Shown here piece after piece: positions 1 through 10,081 of a stretch of 64,000 nucleotides of DNA (positions are counted from its first letter, which is position 1; each line of letters opens with the position of its first letter). The notes below the pieces were generated by a model. It saw only the letters and a list, made by a program, of their open reading frames with translations, was not told where the DNA came from and made no database searches. The translations under genes were made by a program, and so were the position numbers. Origin of the DNA: Karstenula rhodostoma CBS 690.94 (taxonomy: Eukaryota > Ascomycota > Dothideomycetes > Pleosporales > Didymosphaeriaceae); the NCBI GenBank assembly GCA_010093485.1, contig MU001495.1, forward strand, positions 744,001 through 808,000. The letters run 5' to 3'.

Positions 1-1
1 T

Positions 2-1648
2 GCTGGACGACGGACTGGATCCTACCGGGGCAACTACACGACAATGGCCTTTCCTCCTGGCTTCAAACCCACAGGTTTCAATGCCACCTCAAATGACCTC
101 CCCCACGGCACAGATGTCCCGGACACACAGTTTGGTATTCCAGGCTCTGGTGGACGAATATTTGGCTTCCTGACGTCCGTTACGTTGGCCATGTTTTCCT
201 GCTTCGGGGGCGAAACCATTGCAATGACTGCAGGTGAGGCTAATGACGCCTTCAGAGATGTTCCAGTGGTCATGTCATTCGTGTACATCGTTCCTTTGTC
301 CCTGTACCCTCTCGCACTCATTTCTGCAGCCGCCAACGTCAACTATGCCGACCCTGGTCTGCCGGTCATGTGGGCTCTAGGAGACGGATCTGGAGGACTG
401 TCCCCGTTTGTTCTCGCAGTTCAAACATCCGCTATCGCCGGGGTTGCAAAGGCTCTACACCTTTTCTTCATCATTTCGGCATATACAGCTGCGTCAGTAG
501 TGCGATCGATGTGTGGGTTTCGTCGCTGACAAGTTCCAGAAACACGGAGCTGTATGTGGCATCACGAAGTGTCTTCATGCTCGCGCAAACATACCTACCC
601 AGAAGGGTAGCCGATATCTTCGGGAGGACCAACAACGGCCACACACCGTTGGGAGCGATTCTGCTGTGCTCTATGTTTGGCTTCGTGTCACTAGCTGGCC
701 TAAGCAGACAAGCCTACGATCAGGTAACCCGCTATGCTTCCATCGTCACAAATTTGACCGGCAAATTCTTAGCGTGATTACTTTGTGGCTACTCTGTGCT
801 AACCCTATGCCCAGCCACGTCAAACGCTATCAGCTTTCTTCATCGGTTCAATAGCGTGTGTCTACATTTGCGAGTGTGTTACCTTTCTCAAGTTCAAAGC
901 CGGGTAAGGATTGTGCTTCCCAAGCCAGAAAATGCATGCTCACACAACCCAATAGCCTTAAACGGTTAGAAGAACGAAAGATCCTAAGCCGCAACGACCC
1001 GCTCTACATCTCCCGAATGTTCAAGTCGCGCTGGCAGCCGCTCCCCGCCTATATCGGCATCGCCGGATGCACATTCGTCGTCATCTGGTCCGGCATCCCT
1101 CCGCTGTACATTCTTGGAGCGAGGGGAGGCCTGACATCGACCGAGCGCCTGAAATCGAGTGTGGGCCTCGCATGTGACGTTCTGGGTGCTTATTCCGGAG
1201 TGGGTTCCCCGTAACCATCCCGTAACGTTCCACAATCCTGATCACCTCGCAGCCATTCCTCTTCGCGGTCTTTTACCTCACGTACAAACACATAACACCG
1301 CGCTCCTTCTCCGTCAAGATCGACGACCTCACACCAGGCGACTACGTCCTAGGCGATCTAGCCGTCATCGAAGGCGAGGATCTTGCTGTCTCGGGCGCCG
1401 TGGTCGAGTCCGATGGTTATCAGTTGGAAGCGCAGTGGAGAGCGGCCTCGCCAACAGCGGCTAGCGCCGAGTTCGAGATGAATCCTGATCTGCGTGAGGA
1501 GTATGAAATGCAGCAGGCGCACGAGGAAGAGCGGAAGGGGGTTGAAGAGGTGTTGGTACGGAGGCCGGAGCGCATGGAGAGGCCGCTGTGGAGGGAGCTG
1601 TGGAGTTGCGTCGTCGCCGATAAGCACGCGCGGTCCAATCCCGAGTAG
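2..1648 (+). CDS. Amino-acid permease (APC/YAT family), 5' end outside window
   Basis: This is the C-terminal half of a fungal amino-acid permease of the plasma membrane; the start lies before the window. The frame looks broken at first, but five exons join cleanly: 2-492, 540-723, 815-903, 956-1199 and 1253-1648. The four introns (47, 91, 52 and 53 nt) are GT-AG, and two have GCTGAC or GCTAAC branch points. Recognisable pieces are FSCFGGETIAMTAGEA, the YVASRSVFMLAQTYLPRR loop after a transmembrane helix, FIGSIACVYICECVTFLKFK, and a long acidic cytoplasmic tail rich in Glu and Arg. The substrate cannot be told from sequence. Confidence in the family is high; the last splice (1199/1253) is the weakest, with a GTGGGT donor. 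Confidence 0.85.
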
Positions 1649-2090
1649 ACCATGTGTATATTTCGTTTGCTATGCTTAATATGGTATGCACCGCTTTTTC
1701 GTACAATGCTAAGCATGTTCCTTCAACGGCCGTAGCCAGCTCACCTTCTCGACTCATCAAGACGCGGCCTAGAGCTTGGCTAGAGCTTGTTGCGCCAGTT
1801 TAGATTGCTTGATAAGATTAAACTTCTCCAATGATAGGGCGGCCATCTAACGTCAGCGGTTCGGTGTATTCGCTTGAGTCGCTAGTCATCCTCTACCTGC
1901 CTAAATGGGGGTGGAGGATTAAAACCGACTACCCGAATTTATACTGTGGAGCTGGGAGCCAGGTCTAAGGATTAACCACGGCAGAGGTTAAAAGAGTATA
2001 AAAGGAGTTTATGGGACGGCGCAGGAACGGTCGATATTCGTTGCCGGCATTACTACTCCAGTTCACGATTCGCATACACCACGAGCAACC
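1649..2090. other. Intergenic region between permease and peptide gene
   Basis: No coding signal seen. It holds the permease 3' flank and the promoter of the peptide gene, including a TATA box at 1997-2003. Confidence 0.6.
1997..2003 (+). promoter_or_regulatory. TATA box of peptide-precursor gene
   Basis: TATAAAA lies 88 nt before the ATG at 2091, a typical fungal distance for a strongly regulated secreted-protein gene. Confidence 0.55.
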
Positions 2091-2481
2091 ATGAAGTTCA
2101 CACAAATCATCGCTGGCTTCGCGCTGGCCACGACTGCTCTTGCCGCTGCTCTCCCCGGTGGTATGTCACCATGCGTACACTTAGCTTCCGGTCCATGAGC
2201 TAACGAACACTGTGAAACAGATTGCGGCCCCAACCCGCATGCCAACTGCAAGCGTGTGGCCATCCCCGAGCCCGAGCCTAATGGTACGCCGTTGCACACT
2301 CAAGAGCTGCCAGTACTCTGACAGATGGTATAGACTGCGGACCGAACCCGCACTCGAACTGCAAGCGGACGCCTGCGCCGAAGCCCGCTGGTACGTGGCA
2401 AACGTAGCCTTTGCACCTGTCTACACGCTAACGAACTATGTCGGCGTAGATTGCAACATCAAGTGGCACGAAGGGTGTTAG
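2091..2481 (+). CDS. Small secreted repeat peptide precursor with Kex2 sites
   Basis: Four exons (2091-2160, 2221-2283, 2334-2390, 2450-2481) encode a 73-residue protein. Residues 1-18 form a signal peptide, probably cut after ALA. Three similar units follow: DCGPNPHANCKR (24-35), DCGPNPHSNCKR (45-56) and DCNIKWHEGC (64-73). The first two end in a Lys-Arg Kex2 site. The spacers are alternating X-Ala/X-Pro dipeptides (VAIPEPEP, TPAPKP), as expected for Ste13-type dipeptidyl aminopeptidase trimming. Complete processing would leave three 11-residue peptides with Cys at 3 and 11. All introns are phase 1 and each unit starts exactly at an exon start; introns 1 and 3 share GCTAACGAAC around the branch point. 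The coding structure is seen in the sequence; processing is inferred. It could be a pheromone-like precursor, a Kex2-processed repeat protein/RiPP-type precursor, or a Cys-rich effector. No family was recognised with certainty. Confidence 0.75.
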
Positions 2482-2823
2482 ATGGCGATGTTGCTATACA
2501 ACGGAGCAGTCGGCCGGGTCAACAGCGCGTCCAGCATCTCGTAGATCTACTGTAGAAAAAAAAAAAAAGAGGTGGAGTTTTGAATAAGATTTCATTTGAA
2601 AATTGCCAATACCATCCACATCCAAGAGAATATCTCAATAGACCTTTGCCCCCGCCTGGCAGCTGGTACACATGCGCAGGCCACCACCTGATCCCCCGAG
2701 TAATGGATTCCGGATCCGTCCTTGTCGCTCTCTCCTTCCACCGTGTTTCTTCTGCATTGCGTTTCCTGCGTCTGGGCCTATGTGCCCGGGTATCCTTTTG
2801 CTAGTATCGAGATGTGAAAGTGT

Positions 2824-3405
2824 TTATAGCATGAAGGAAGCGACCATGGCGACGACGACGGTGAAGAGGGCGCTGTTGCTCGCCGACATGAACGAAGCAG
2901 CGCCGGTGTTGTCGGAGGTGCCGTTCATGCTGGTGCCGTTCATGAGCATGCCGCCCGCGCCAGCCGTGGTGGCAGGCGAGGTGTTGTTTGTGGCGTTGGC
3001 AGCGGCTTCGGTGAAGGCCTTGAGGGTCCTCTGGCCGGTGGCGGGGGCGTTGATGACGCCGACCATGCCGTCCTGGCAGTGGTTCCCGCGGGAGCAGTAG
3101 TACCAGAGCGGTTGCGAAGCGTTGGTGATGTTGATCATGAAGGTCTCGGTTGCGGGGCCCTTCTCGCTGGGGATGAATCCGGACCAGAAGCCGTTCTGCA
3201 AGGGAGTGCAAGGCGAGGCGAAGGCAGCCTGGGCGACCGAGTGGCTCTTGGGCCAGAACTTGAAGGTGACGGTGTCGCCCTCGGCTGCGGTGAGGTTCGC
3301 GGGTTCGAAGGTCAAGCTACCGTTTCCGACGACGACGAGATGGTCGACGGCGGCGGCGGAGCCGGCAAGAGCGGCGGTCGCGGCGGTGAAGAGTGAGAAA
3401 CGCAT
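2824..3405 (-). CDS. Extracellular cupredoxin (plastocyanin-like), probably GPI-anchored
   Basis: A single exon encodes 193 aa. A signal peptide (about 1-19) precedes a cupredoxin fold with the ligand set of type-1 copper sites: His in PKSHSV, Cys in WYYCS, His in GNHC and Met in DGMVG. The FKFWPKSHSV and FWSGF segments are typical of fungal extracellular serine-rich cupredoxins. A Ser/Thr/Asn-rich, N-glycosylation-rich stalk follows, then a hydrophobic C-terminus (LFTVVVAMVASFML) after a small-residue site, which suggests a GPI anchor on the cell wall or membrane. The exact role is unknown; members are often abundant surface proteins. Copper binding is inferred from the ligands. Confidence 0.9.
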   Translation of the reverse strand: MRFSLFTAATAALAGSAAAVDHLVVVGNGSLTFEPANLTAAEGDTVTFKFWPKSHSVAQAAFASPCTPLQNGFWSGFIPSEKGPATETFMINITNASQPLWYYCSRGNHCQDGMVGVINAPATGQRTLKAFTEAAANATNNTSPATTAGAGGMLMNGTSMNGTSDNTGAASFMSASNSALFTVVVAMVASFML

Positions 3406-3566
3406 TATGATTGGTTTTTGAAGGGGAGAGACTAGCTCGTTTAGGTGACAAGGTGAATATTAAAGGGGTTTAGAGAAAAGAATTGAGATAGTTGGAGTCG
3501 AATGGTAGTGAGAATGAAATCCTGGACCTGCCTGAGGGAGAAAGTCACTGAGCGCGTTTGAGGCCA

Positions 3567-3573
3567 TTATATA
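3567..3573 (-). promoter_or_regulatory. TATA box of cupredoxin gene
   Basis: TATATAA on the minus strand, about 160 nt upstream of the start codon at 3405. Confidence 0.4.
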
Positions 3574-5075
3574 CGGCAATGGATCAAACAACGGCTGGAA
3601 GATGCAGGCGGCGCTGGGGGACTGGTCGAGGAGTCGGACGGAACACATCTGCGACCTGACATGTCGCGAAGCCATGCAGTTCCAGCGCTCCACAGCTACA
3701 TGCGGACGTCAAAGCCAAACCGGTTGACTGTAATTGCAACGCAAGGACTTCAGCCACTGCGGCTGGTAGGGACCCTGTGGGAGGGCTGGAGCACGGGACT
3801 GTGCCTGGAAAGCGAGAGGGCTACGATGCAAAAGGTCGGCGCCTGCCGTCTTCTGGTGTTTGTCTGGAGGGGATGAAACCTGCCGAGGGCGGTTGCGAAT
3901 TCGATGAAACGGTTGTGATGCTGCGCACGGGCCACGCCTTCCCGTGACAGGCCGGAAGCCAGCATCTGATGGAAAGGCTGGGGTGCAGACGGGCTGCCAC
4001 GACGTTTCGTCAAGATAAAATGTTCCTTCACTCTTCCCTCTCTGGGCCGCGCGCTGGCACCAAGTCAGCAGTCTCTCCAATCTCTCCCTCGAACACGGTA
4101 CTGCTGCTGACAGTGGCGTATCGCTGTCTTCCCTTCAGGCCTTCCCTCTCGTCCACCGCAGCGCGCAACCCTATCCGCGGACCAGGTGATCGCCATGCCG
4201 ACGGCACCGCCCGCCACCTCCAGGTCGTTTTGGCGGCTGGGCAGTCAGCCCATGCATCGTCACCTCGACAGTCCCGGTGCGGAGGAAAGTGAGGCATTTC
4301 GACAGTGCCCGGCCCCGCGCACTTTGGTGCTGCAACCGATGAATGAGGAGAACGTGTTCGCAGCGGTGAAGTCAAGTCCAATTACGACGCCGCTAATGCT
4401 GTGCTGTGGAAGCCGGAATCTGCGAGCCACGACGTGCGCAACCATCCAAAACAGACCCTTTTCGACCCGGGTTGATAACCACGTCGTTGCTAGAAAACGC
4501 TGGAATGCCCCTCTGTCGCTGACCGCATTTCTGGTGCTCGCACGACCGCTGTACGCTTCCGACGTATTCCGCGTGCTACCTTGCCCGTGCGGCATTGGCA
4601 ATGCGTCTGTCTCAATCATCAATTAATGCAAGCCCCAGCAGACAACCTGCAACGGTCCTAGACGCAGGGCCATCTTTATTGATCGCTGTCGCAGGTTGCC
4701 CATTGAGGCTCCGCCGATGTAACCAGCCGCTAGCCTCGGCGTATTTATTCGCCTACTCCACCAAAACTGACAGGCCTGCCGGACCCGGCTGTACACTCCA
4801 AAAATAATACAGAGTATGACAGCACTGGAGGCACTATCAGCACCTATTCTACGAGCTATGAGATCACTTACATCCCTTAGCTCCCGAGTGCCGCTAAACA
4901 GGGTCACCTGCACCGCCCTCCATCCTGTTTCCAGCTTAGGCCTCCGCGAAAGAATGCTCCATCGCCATGGTAGACCCTCGCTAATGCGCCTATCGACCCC
5001 GTATCGATTGTTGCCAGCTCAATAGATGCTCACGAGCTCCCAGTACAGGCCAGGACCAGAGTACAAACAATCAAC

Positions 5076-5081
5076 TATAAA
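5076..5081 (+). promoter_or_regulatory. TATA box of cerato-platanin gene
   Basis: TATAAA about 155 nt upstream of the ATG at 5232. It is followed by a CT/CA-rich leader typical of highly expressed fungal secreted-protein genes. Confidence 0.5.
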
Positions 5082-5231
5082 GTAGAAGGCATCGTCCGTA
5101 GCAGAGAACTCACCATCAGCTCTCAAACCATCTCACCACCTCCAGCAGCATCTTCTCCAACACCCTTGTTGTGCCAATCTTCTGTATAAACATTCCAAAC
5201 ACTTCACAACAGTCCAAACTCCGACGACACC

Positions 5232-5651
5232 ATGAAGTTCTCCACTGCCGTCTCCGCTGTCGCTCTTGGCTTTGCCTCGCTCACTTCCGCCATCACTGTG
5301 TCGTATGACACCGGCTACGACGACACCAGCCGCTCTCTGACGGCCGTCTCCTGCTCTGACGGCGCAAACGGTCTCATTACCAAGTACGGCTGGCAGACGC
5401 AAGCAAGCATCAAGACCCCCTACTATGGTGGCTACCAAGGCGTGGCTGGCTGGAATTCTCCCCAGTGTGGAACCTGCTACAGCCTAACCTACAACGGCAA
5501 GACCATCTACGTCCTCGCTATCGACTACACCGCCGCTGGCTTCAACCTCAACAAGAAGGGTCTCGATGCCCTCACCAACAACCAGGCCACACAGCTCGGC
5601 CGTGTGGACGCTCAGTACGCCCAGGTTGCCCTGAACAAGTGCGGCTTGTAG
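5232..5651 (+). CDS. Cerato-platanin family secreted protein
   Basis: An intronless gene for 139 aa. The signal peptide (about 1-19, cleaved near TSA) is followed by a complete cerato-platanin domain: VSYDTGYDD near the mature N-terminus, the four conserved cysteines (in VSCSDG, PQCGTCY and the terminal NKCGL), the YGG-aromatic region, and the [19 protein letters not shown] motif. The family has a double-psi beta-barrel related to expansins. It is found in the wall and secreted, binds chitin oligomers and acts as an elicitor in plant-associated fungi. Length and cysteine pattern fit the family exactly. Its role in this organism is inferred. Confidence 0.97.
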   Translation: MKFSTAVSAVALGFASLTSAITVSYDTGYDDTSRSLTAVSCSDGANGLITKYGWQTQASIKTPYYGGYQGVAGWNSPQCGTCYSLTYNGKTIYVLAIDYTAAGFNLNKKGLDALTNNQATQLGRVDAQYAQVALNKCGL

Positions 5652-6094
5652 AGGAAACAAAATCACGATCTTTACGACATGGGGTGCGCCAGGATGTAAA
5701 AGCGGAGAAGGGCAGGGGTCCAGTTATTGAAACCACACGTCACACGACGAACAGCATAGCGGTGGAGTTTATAACGCATCTACCAGGTCATTCCTTGACA
5801 CTTAATTTCTAACACCAATATATTGACGACCGGTTATGGTCTACACGATCAACTGAAATATCACTCGTGATGTTTTTTCGTGGTGGAGTGATGCTGCAGG
5901 TGTGGAGAAAATGCGTTGTAGCTGCCCGACCCCAGGTTCATAGTTGGCTACGGTCGGATCGCCGCAAGGCCGATCAGGTGATGTTTGTTGTCAGCTTTAG
6001 CCGTCGCAACCCATGCATCCATGCCTAACCCGTATCATGACTTGGATCAAATGAACACACGGTACATGGAAAACTAGCGACCGTACTCTAAAAG
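5652..6094. other. Convergent intergenic region
   Basis: The 3' flanks of the cerato-platanin and acyltransferase-like genes; no further feature seen. Confidence 0.5.
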
Positions 6095-7258
6095 TCAGGC
6101 CCGCACTTCTAGCGTAACCGTCTCTTCAGCCTGCGTTGGCCTCCCCAGCCTCACCACGCCCTTCCTCGCCTTCAAATCCATCACAATATTGAACAAAGTC
6201 GTGCTGCCGCCGTCCTGTCCCTGACGACATATCGAATACGGAAACCCATGCTCATCTTCAAACAGCCGGCTCACATCGTCCCAGCTAGGCTCGCTGCCCA
6301 GCTTCTCCGTGTTCTCTGTCATCGTCTTCACGCGCACAGGCGAGTCCTGCAACCACATTGTATCCACCTCGCCAGCGTGGTCGAGTAGGAGGTGGTTCGC
6401 GTGAGCGATGCGGCCTCTGCTGTCCGCCTTGCAGTGTGCGAATGTCGACTTTGTGAACTCGAGACCCACGGCTGTTGAGCTGTCGGAAATGAGAATGTGC
6501 GCCGAGGACGCCATGCCGTGGCTTTCGAGCTTTTGCACTGCTTCCCGCGCGCTGTTACTCTCCAGCGCGGCGCGCAGGCCGAAATGAACGGGCATGCGTG
6601 AGGCGTCTACGCCGTGGACTTTGATTGCGTTGAGCAGGGTGCCAACGCCGGAGCTGTTGAACCCGATCTTGCCAATGATACCTGCCTCGGTCACCTGTAT
6701 GATGGTGGGTTTGCCGGCTTGCGTGATCTTGGTGATGATGAGATTCTGTCTCTGTGCGTCCATCCACTACACGGATTTTAGTCGCTGTATTTTGTATGTA
6801 GTAGTCTGGATCTCAACCCACATCCCAGTTCTGAGCGAGATATGCTCTCTTCTCCGTTTGCCAGGATAGCGCCGTGCACCCGTCGCTGAACATGCCAAAA
6901 TTGATCTCAGTCCGTACGTTGATGGCTACAATGTCAAGGAGCTCCCGTCCTGATCCATCGGCTATCCCCCGCATTTCCTCATGATACGCTGGCCACTTTT
7001 CCCTCGCTGTTTTCTCAAACGTTTCTGCGTGCTGCAGTACCTCTGGCCATTCTTGCTTGCAGTTCTTTCTGAAAAGCTCTGCGTAGAAGTCGATGCAGCG
7101 ATCTATCTCGGTTTTGGCTGCAGTGCCATGTTGGTGGCCAATCTGTAGTCAAGTCAGGAAGGCTGAAGGGTGGTTTCGCGCGGTAGACTAGGTCCCTCGA
7201 TGTTGAATTAACGTATACATACTTCGTAAGGCTGCCCTTGGCATTCAACAAACAACAT
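6095..7258 (-). CDS. Isopenicillin-N acyltransferase-like protein (peptidase C45, Ntn-hydrolase)
   Basis: Three exons on the minus strand (7223-7258, 6822-7142, 6095-6766) with introns of 80 and 55 nt give 342 aa. The N-terminus FVECQGQPYEIGHQHG and the site SDGCTALSW are diagnostic. In the penicillin acyltransferase family (PenDE/AatA) the precursor cuts itself between Gly and Cys to expose the catalytic Cys; here that pair is Gly100-Cys101. Downstream LAQNWDWM, FNSSGVGTLLNA and the C-terminal SRGRIAHANHLL block match the beta-subunit. Family members act on beta-lactams or other amides with acyl-CoA, often in peroxisomes. No penicillin cluster is present and the C-terminus (EVRA) is not a classical PTS1, so the substrate is unknown. 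A deacetylase gene is transcribed divergently 429 bp away. Confidence 0.9.
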
Positions 7259-7687
7259 TTTTACGTCCTTCTATTTTGTCAAAACAGCATTGAAGGCATC
7301 CGGTGCGACTTCACTCTAAGCAAGATATTGCGTGCTTATCTCCCTACCCCACCATGGCGCCCCCTCAGCGCCCAACTCCGTCGCGGATCGCGCCCCGCCA
7401 ACTCCCATCCTTCCCGTCATTGAGCTAGTCGCCACTTGGGCATAATCGCGTGCATGCACGAGATCACTTTCAGACACTCAACCCGCTATACCCAGGGATT
7501 TAGCAACTAGAGATGCAGCCTTGACGAGGAATAGGACAGTCGTAAGGTAAACGTGGCGCGCTCACGCGTAGGAGCTGTGGGTCTCGGTGATCGTCATGAG
7601 AAACATAAGTTCGAAGCTCTTCCCGGTATGAGCACATTCTGCATTCCCTTCAGCTCACGACCAACTCCACACCCGTAAATAGCGACA
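7259..7687. promoter_or_regulatory. Shared divergent promoter region
   Basis: A 429-bp gap between the start codons of the C45 acyltransferase-like gene and the CE4 deacetylase gene. The head-to-head layout suggests possible co-regulation; no binding site was recognised. Confidence 0.4.
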
Positions 7688-8745
7688 ATGCCAAAGCGTG
7701 CGCTCTGCTCATACGGCATCGACATCGACGCCGTATCCGGATGGTGCGCAACCCACCAAAAGAAAAAACGCCCCCTACCCTCACTTAAACCGCCCTTAGG
7801 ATAAACACCCGCGACGGCAAGCCCGCCAACCCAACTGATGTTTCCCGCGGAGTCTTCGGCGCTACAGTCGGCATCGACCGCCTCTTGAAGCTGTGGGACA
7901 AGTACAACATCAAGACAACGTGGTTCACGCCCGCGCACACGGCGGAATCCTTCCCAGCGCAGATCCGCAGGATTGTCGAAAAGGGACACGAGATCGGACT
8001 GCATGGATACACGCACGAGTTTGTGTCTACGCTGAGCGAGGCGCAGCAGCGAGACGTGCTGGAGAAGAGCATCAAAGTCCTGACGGAGACGACGGGGAAG
8101 AGGCCCAGAGGGTGGACCGCGCCAGCGTGGAGCACAAGCAAGGAGACGGTGAAGCTACTCGAGGAGTTTGGAATCGTACGTTTTCCGAGGCTCCGCGGGA
8201 GCTGCGTTCGAGCAAGTGGGAAGTGCGTGGCTGACTGACTGGCGGCGGAGCAGGAGTACGACCACTCTTTCATGCACCACGACTCGCAGCCCTACTACCT
8301 CCCCGACCCCTTCCTCTCCACACACACCGAGACCGACGTCTCGAAACCCGCCTCCCACTGGATGACCCCCATGAGCACCCTCAGACCCTCCTCCGTCGTC
8401 GAGATCCCTGCAAATTGGCATCTGGACGACTGGCCTCCGTTCCAGCTTTCGCTGTCGCAGGCCTCGACGCACGGCTTCGTCGACACAGCAGTCATTGAGA
8501 GGCTGTGGAAAGAGCAGTTTGAGTACTTTTACCGTGAGTGTCCGGAGGATGGTAGCTTTGTTTTTCCCATCAGTATTCATCCCCAGGTGAGCGGGAAGCC
8601 GCAGGTGTTGCTGCTGCATGAGAGGCTGATTGAGTGGATCAATGGGCATGAGGGGGTGGAATGGGTTACGATGGAGCAGATTGTGGATGAGTTTAAGAGT
8701 GGGAAACTCGGCGGTGTTGGGGTGGAAGGAGGTGCGGATATTTAG
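7688..8745 (+). CDS. Polysaccharide-deacetylase-fold (NodB/CE4) hydrolase, PgdA-like
   Basis: Exons 7688-7743, 7800-8175 and 8254-8745 give 307 aa without a signal peptide. The metal-binding NodB motifs are present: the Asp pair in SYGIDIDAVSGW (D12, D14), the HxxxH of HEIGLHGYTHE (H87, H91), and RPRGWTAPAWS as the third motif. The opening and the NTRDGKPANPTDVSRGVFG segment resemble the cytosolic Helicobacter PgdA-like branch, whose members include cyclic-imide or purine-type hydrolases rather than true chitin deacetylases. A role on small cyclic amides is therefore as likely as polysaccharide deacetylation. Splice sites restore one frame: GW joins INTRDG across intron 1, and FGI joins EYDHSF across intron 2. 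Confidence 0.9.
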
Positions 8746-9312
8746 ATACGAATAGTGCCGCGTTCGGATCGATGCCGGCTTCACAAGTACGGAGCTAGGT
8801 CGGAAGTTGAGTACGATGGGTTACCCCGGGGTAGGTAGTATATAGGCCTGTTGTGCTCGGACTTCTGTCTCGCTCGATGTTTTAGAAGTTTTCGGCAAGT
8901 GGGTAAAATGACAGGGTGCGGCCGTCCGCCGTGTTTGTGTCCACAGCGATGGTAGAACGGGACTAAGATGTGAAGTATTGTTCAAAATCTGGATGCGCAA
9001 TCACCACTATACATAAAAAGGTTAGCTCCTTGGACACACAAGTAAACCAAGCTTACATGTCACAGGGTACGTGTAGGAAGCATGGTCGAGACTTATATCT
9101 TTACATCACAGTTCGACTGTTACTCTCACCTAGAAAACGAGTATGTGATTCGACATAGCAGAAGTAAAAGAACAAGTCGACGGGAGACACTCATTACTTT
9201 ACTGCTTCCTCAATAGCCCAATTACTTATCAGTCAATTGCTCCACTTCTTTCTATCTTTTCCCATTACAACTTATTTCCACTCCACATTCTTTGATCAAC
9301 CAACCAGTCAAG
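8746..9312. other. Intergenic region
   Basis: No gene seen; it holds the deacetylase 3' flank and the pyrimidine-rich leader of the next gene. Confidence 0.5.
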
Positions 9313-10081
9313 ATGGGGGTCATCTACTTACTTTCCTTTTCCCTTGCGCTCTTCAAGTATGCGTGTGCCGACGACGTCTACCACAACCGAGCCGTATGGT
9401 TCGTTGGTAATAACACAACGCCTCCCCCAACCAACACTGAGCCGGACAAATCAGCCAAGGTCGGCACCACCGTCATCATCAATCGCTGCAACTACCCCGT
9501 CTGCATCTGGTATGCCCTCCCCACCTCTTACTGATTATCCCCCCCTGATCAACTACTGTATTCCCTCCCCAGGAACACCACCACACACCCAACCCCCCGC
9601 CCAAACACTCTACTCACCCATCACAGGGAAGCCTGGGAAGCCCACCAAGCCTTCAAGAAATCCCTCCCCGCGCGTTCCAAAGAGACCTACAAGATCATCG
9701 ACTCGCAAGGGGCTCTTCTACTACGACTTCTCGTTTGTCGACTGCGCAAAGGATATTGCGTATAGGCAGGGCAACGCCGAGAGGTGTCCGGGGTGGGATG
9801 CTGGGCTGCAGATCCAGGGGACGAGCGGGTGTAAGGAGATGATATGCGGGAAAGGTGAGAGGTGCATGTGAGTCTTTTTTCTTTCCCTCTCCTTCTAAGG
9901 ACGGAGCGGCGGCTGATAAGAGCACAGACATAACGGTCAGGGCGCGTATTACATCGACGAGTCAGTGCAAAAATGGGGCCTAGGGGAGCCAGTCGGGACT
10001 TGCCCTAACTACAAGGAGGGCATTGAGATCGGGTTCGTACTTTGTTCAAGTGCCCCACCTCTGACCAAGGAGCTCGATTAG
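9313..10081 (+). pseudogene. Bys1/thaumatin-like secreted protein gene with apparent frameshift
   Basis: A signal peptide (about 1-21) opens exon 1 (9313-9509), which carries VGTTVIINRCNYPVCIW, the hallmark start of the Blastomyces Bys1-like thaumatin-type fold. An acceptor at 9624-9626 restores the Trp codon and reads EAWEAHQAFKKS to TYKIIDSQG in one frame. The conserved second half (LFYYDFSFVDCAKD, CPGWDAGLQIQG) is in the next frame. An intron 9868-9927 then joins the C-terminal exon, ending GFVLCSS... with a stop at 10081. No GT-AG intron bridges the frame change near the G run at 9709-9712, and the usual beta-strands between SETYK and LFYD are missing. Either the gene is damaged or one base is wrong in the sequence. 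Confidence 0.65.

Larger units (their letters stand above)
3406..5231. other. 1.8 kb intergenic region without recognisable gene
   Basis: Several unsupported ORFs of 60-146 codons occur on both strands, but none has a signal peptide, a domain or conserved-looking composition. Promoters of the flanking cupredoxin and cerato-platanin genes lie at its ends. Confidence 0.5.

Noticed and set aside
2..1648. Amino-acid permease as a frameshifted pseudogene
   Set aside because: Four consensus introns join all conserved pieces in one frame, so no damage is needed.
4186..4626. 146-codon ORF on the + strand and its 120-codon antisense partner
   Set aside because: No signal, domain or conserved composition; no plausible introns.
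6095..8745. Beta-lactam (penicillin) biosynthesis cluster
   Set aside because: No ACV synthetase or isopenicillin N synthase in the window; the C45 family has many non-penicillin members.
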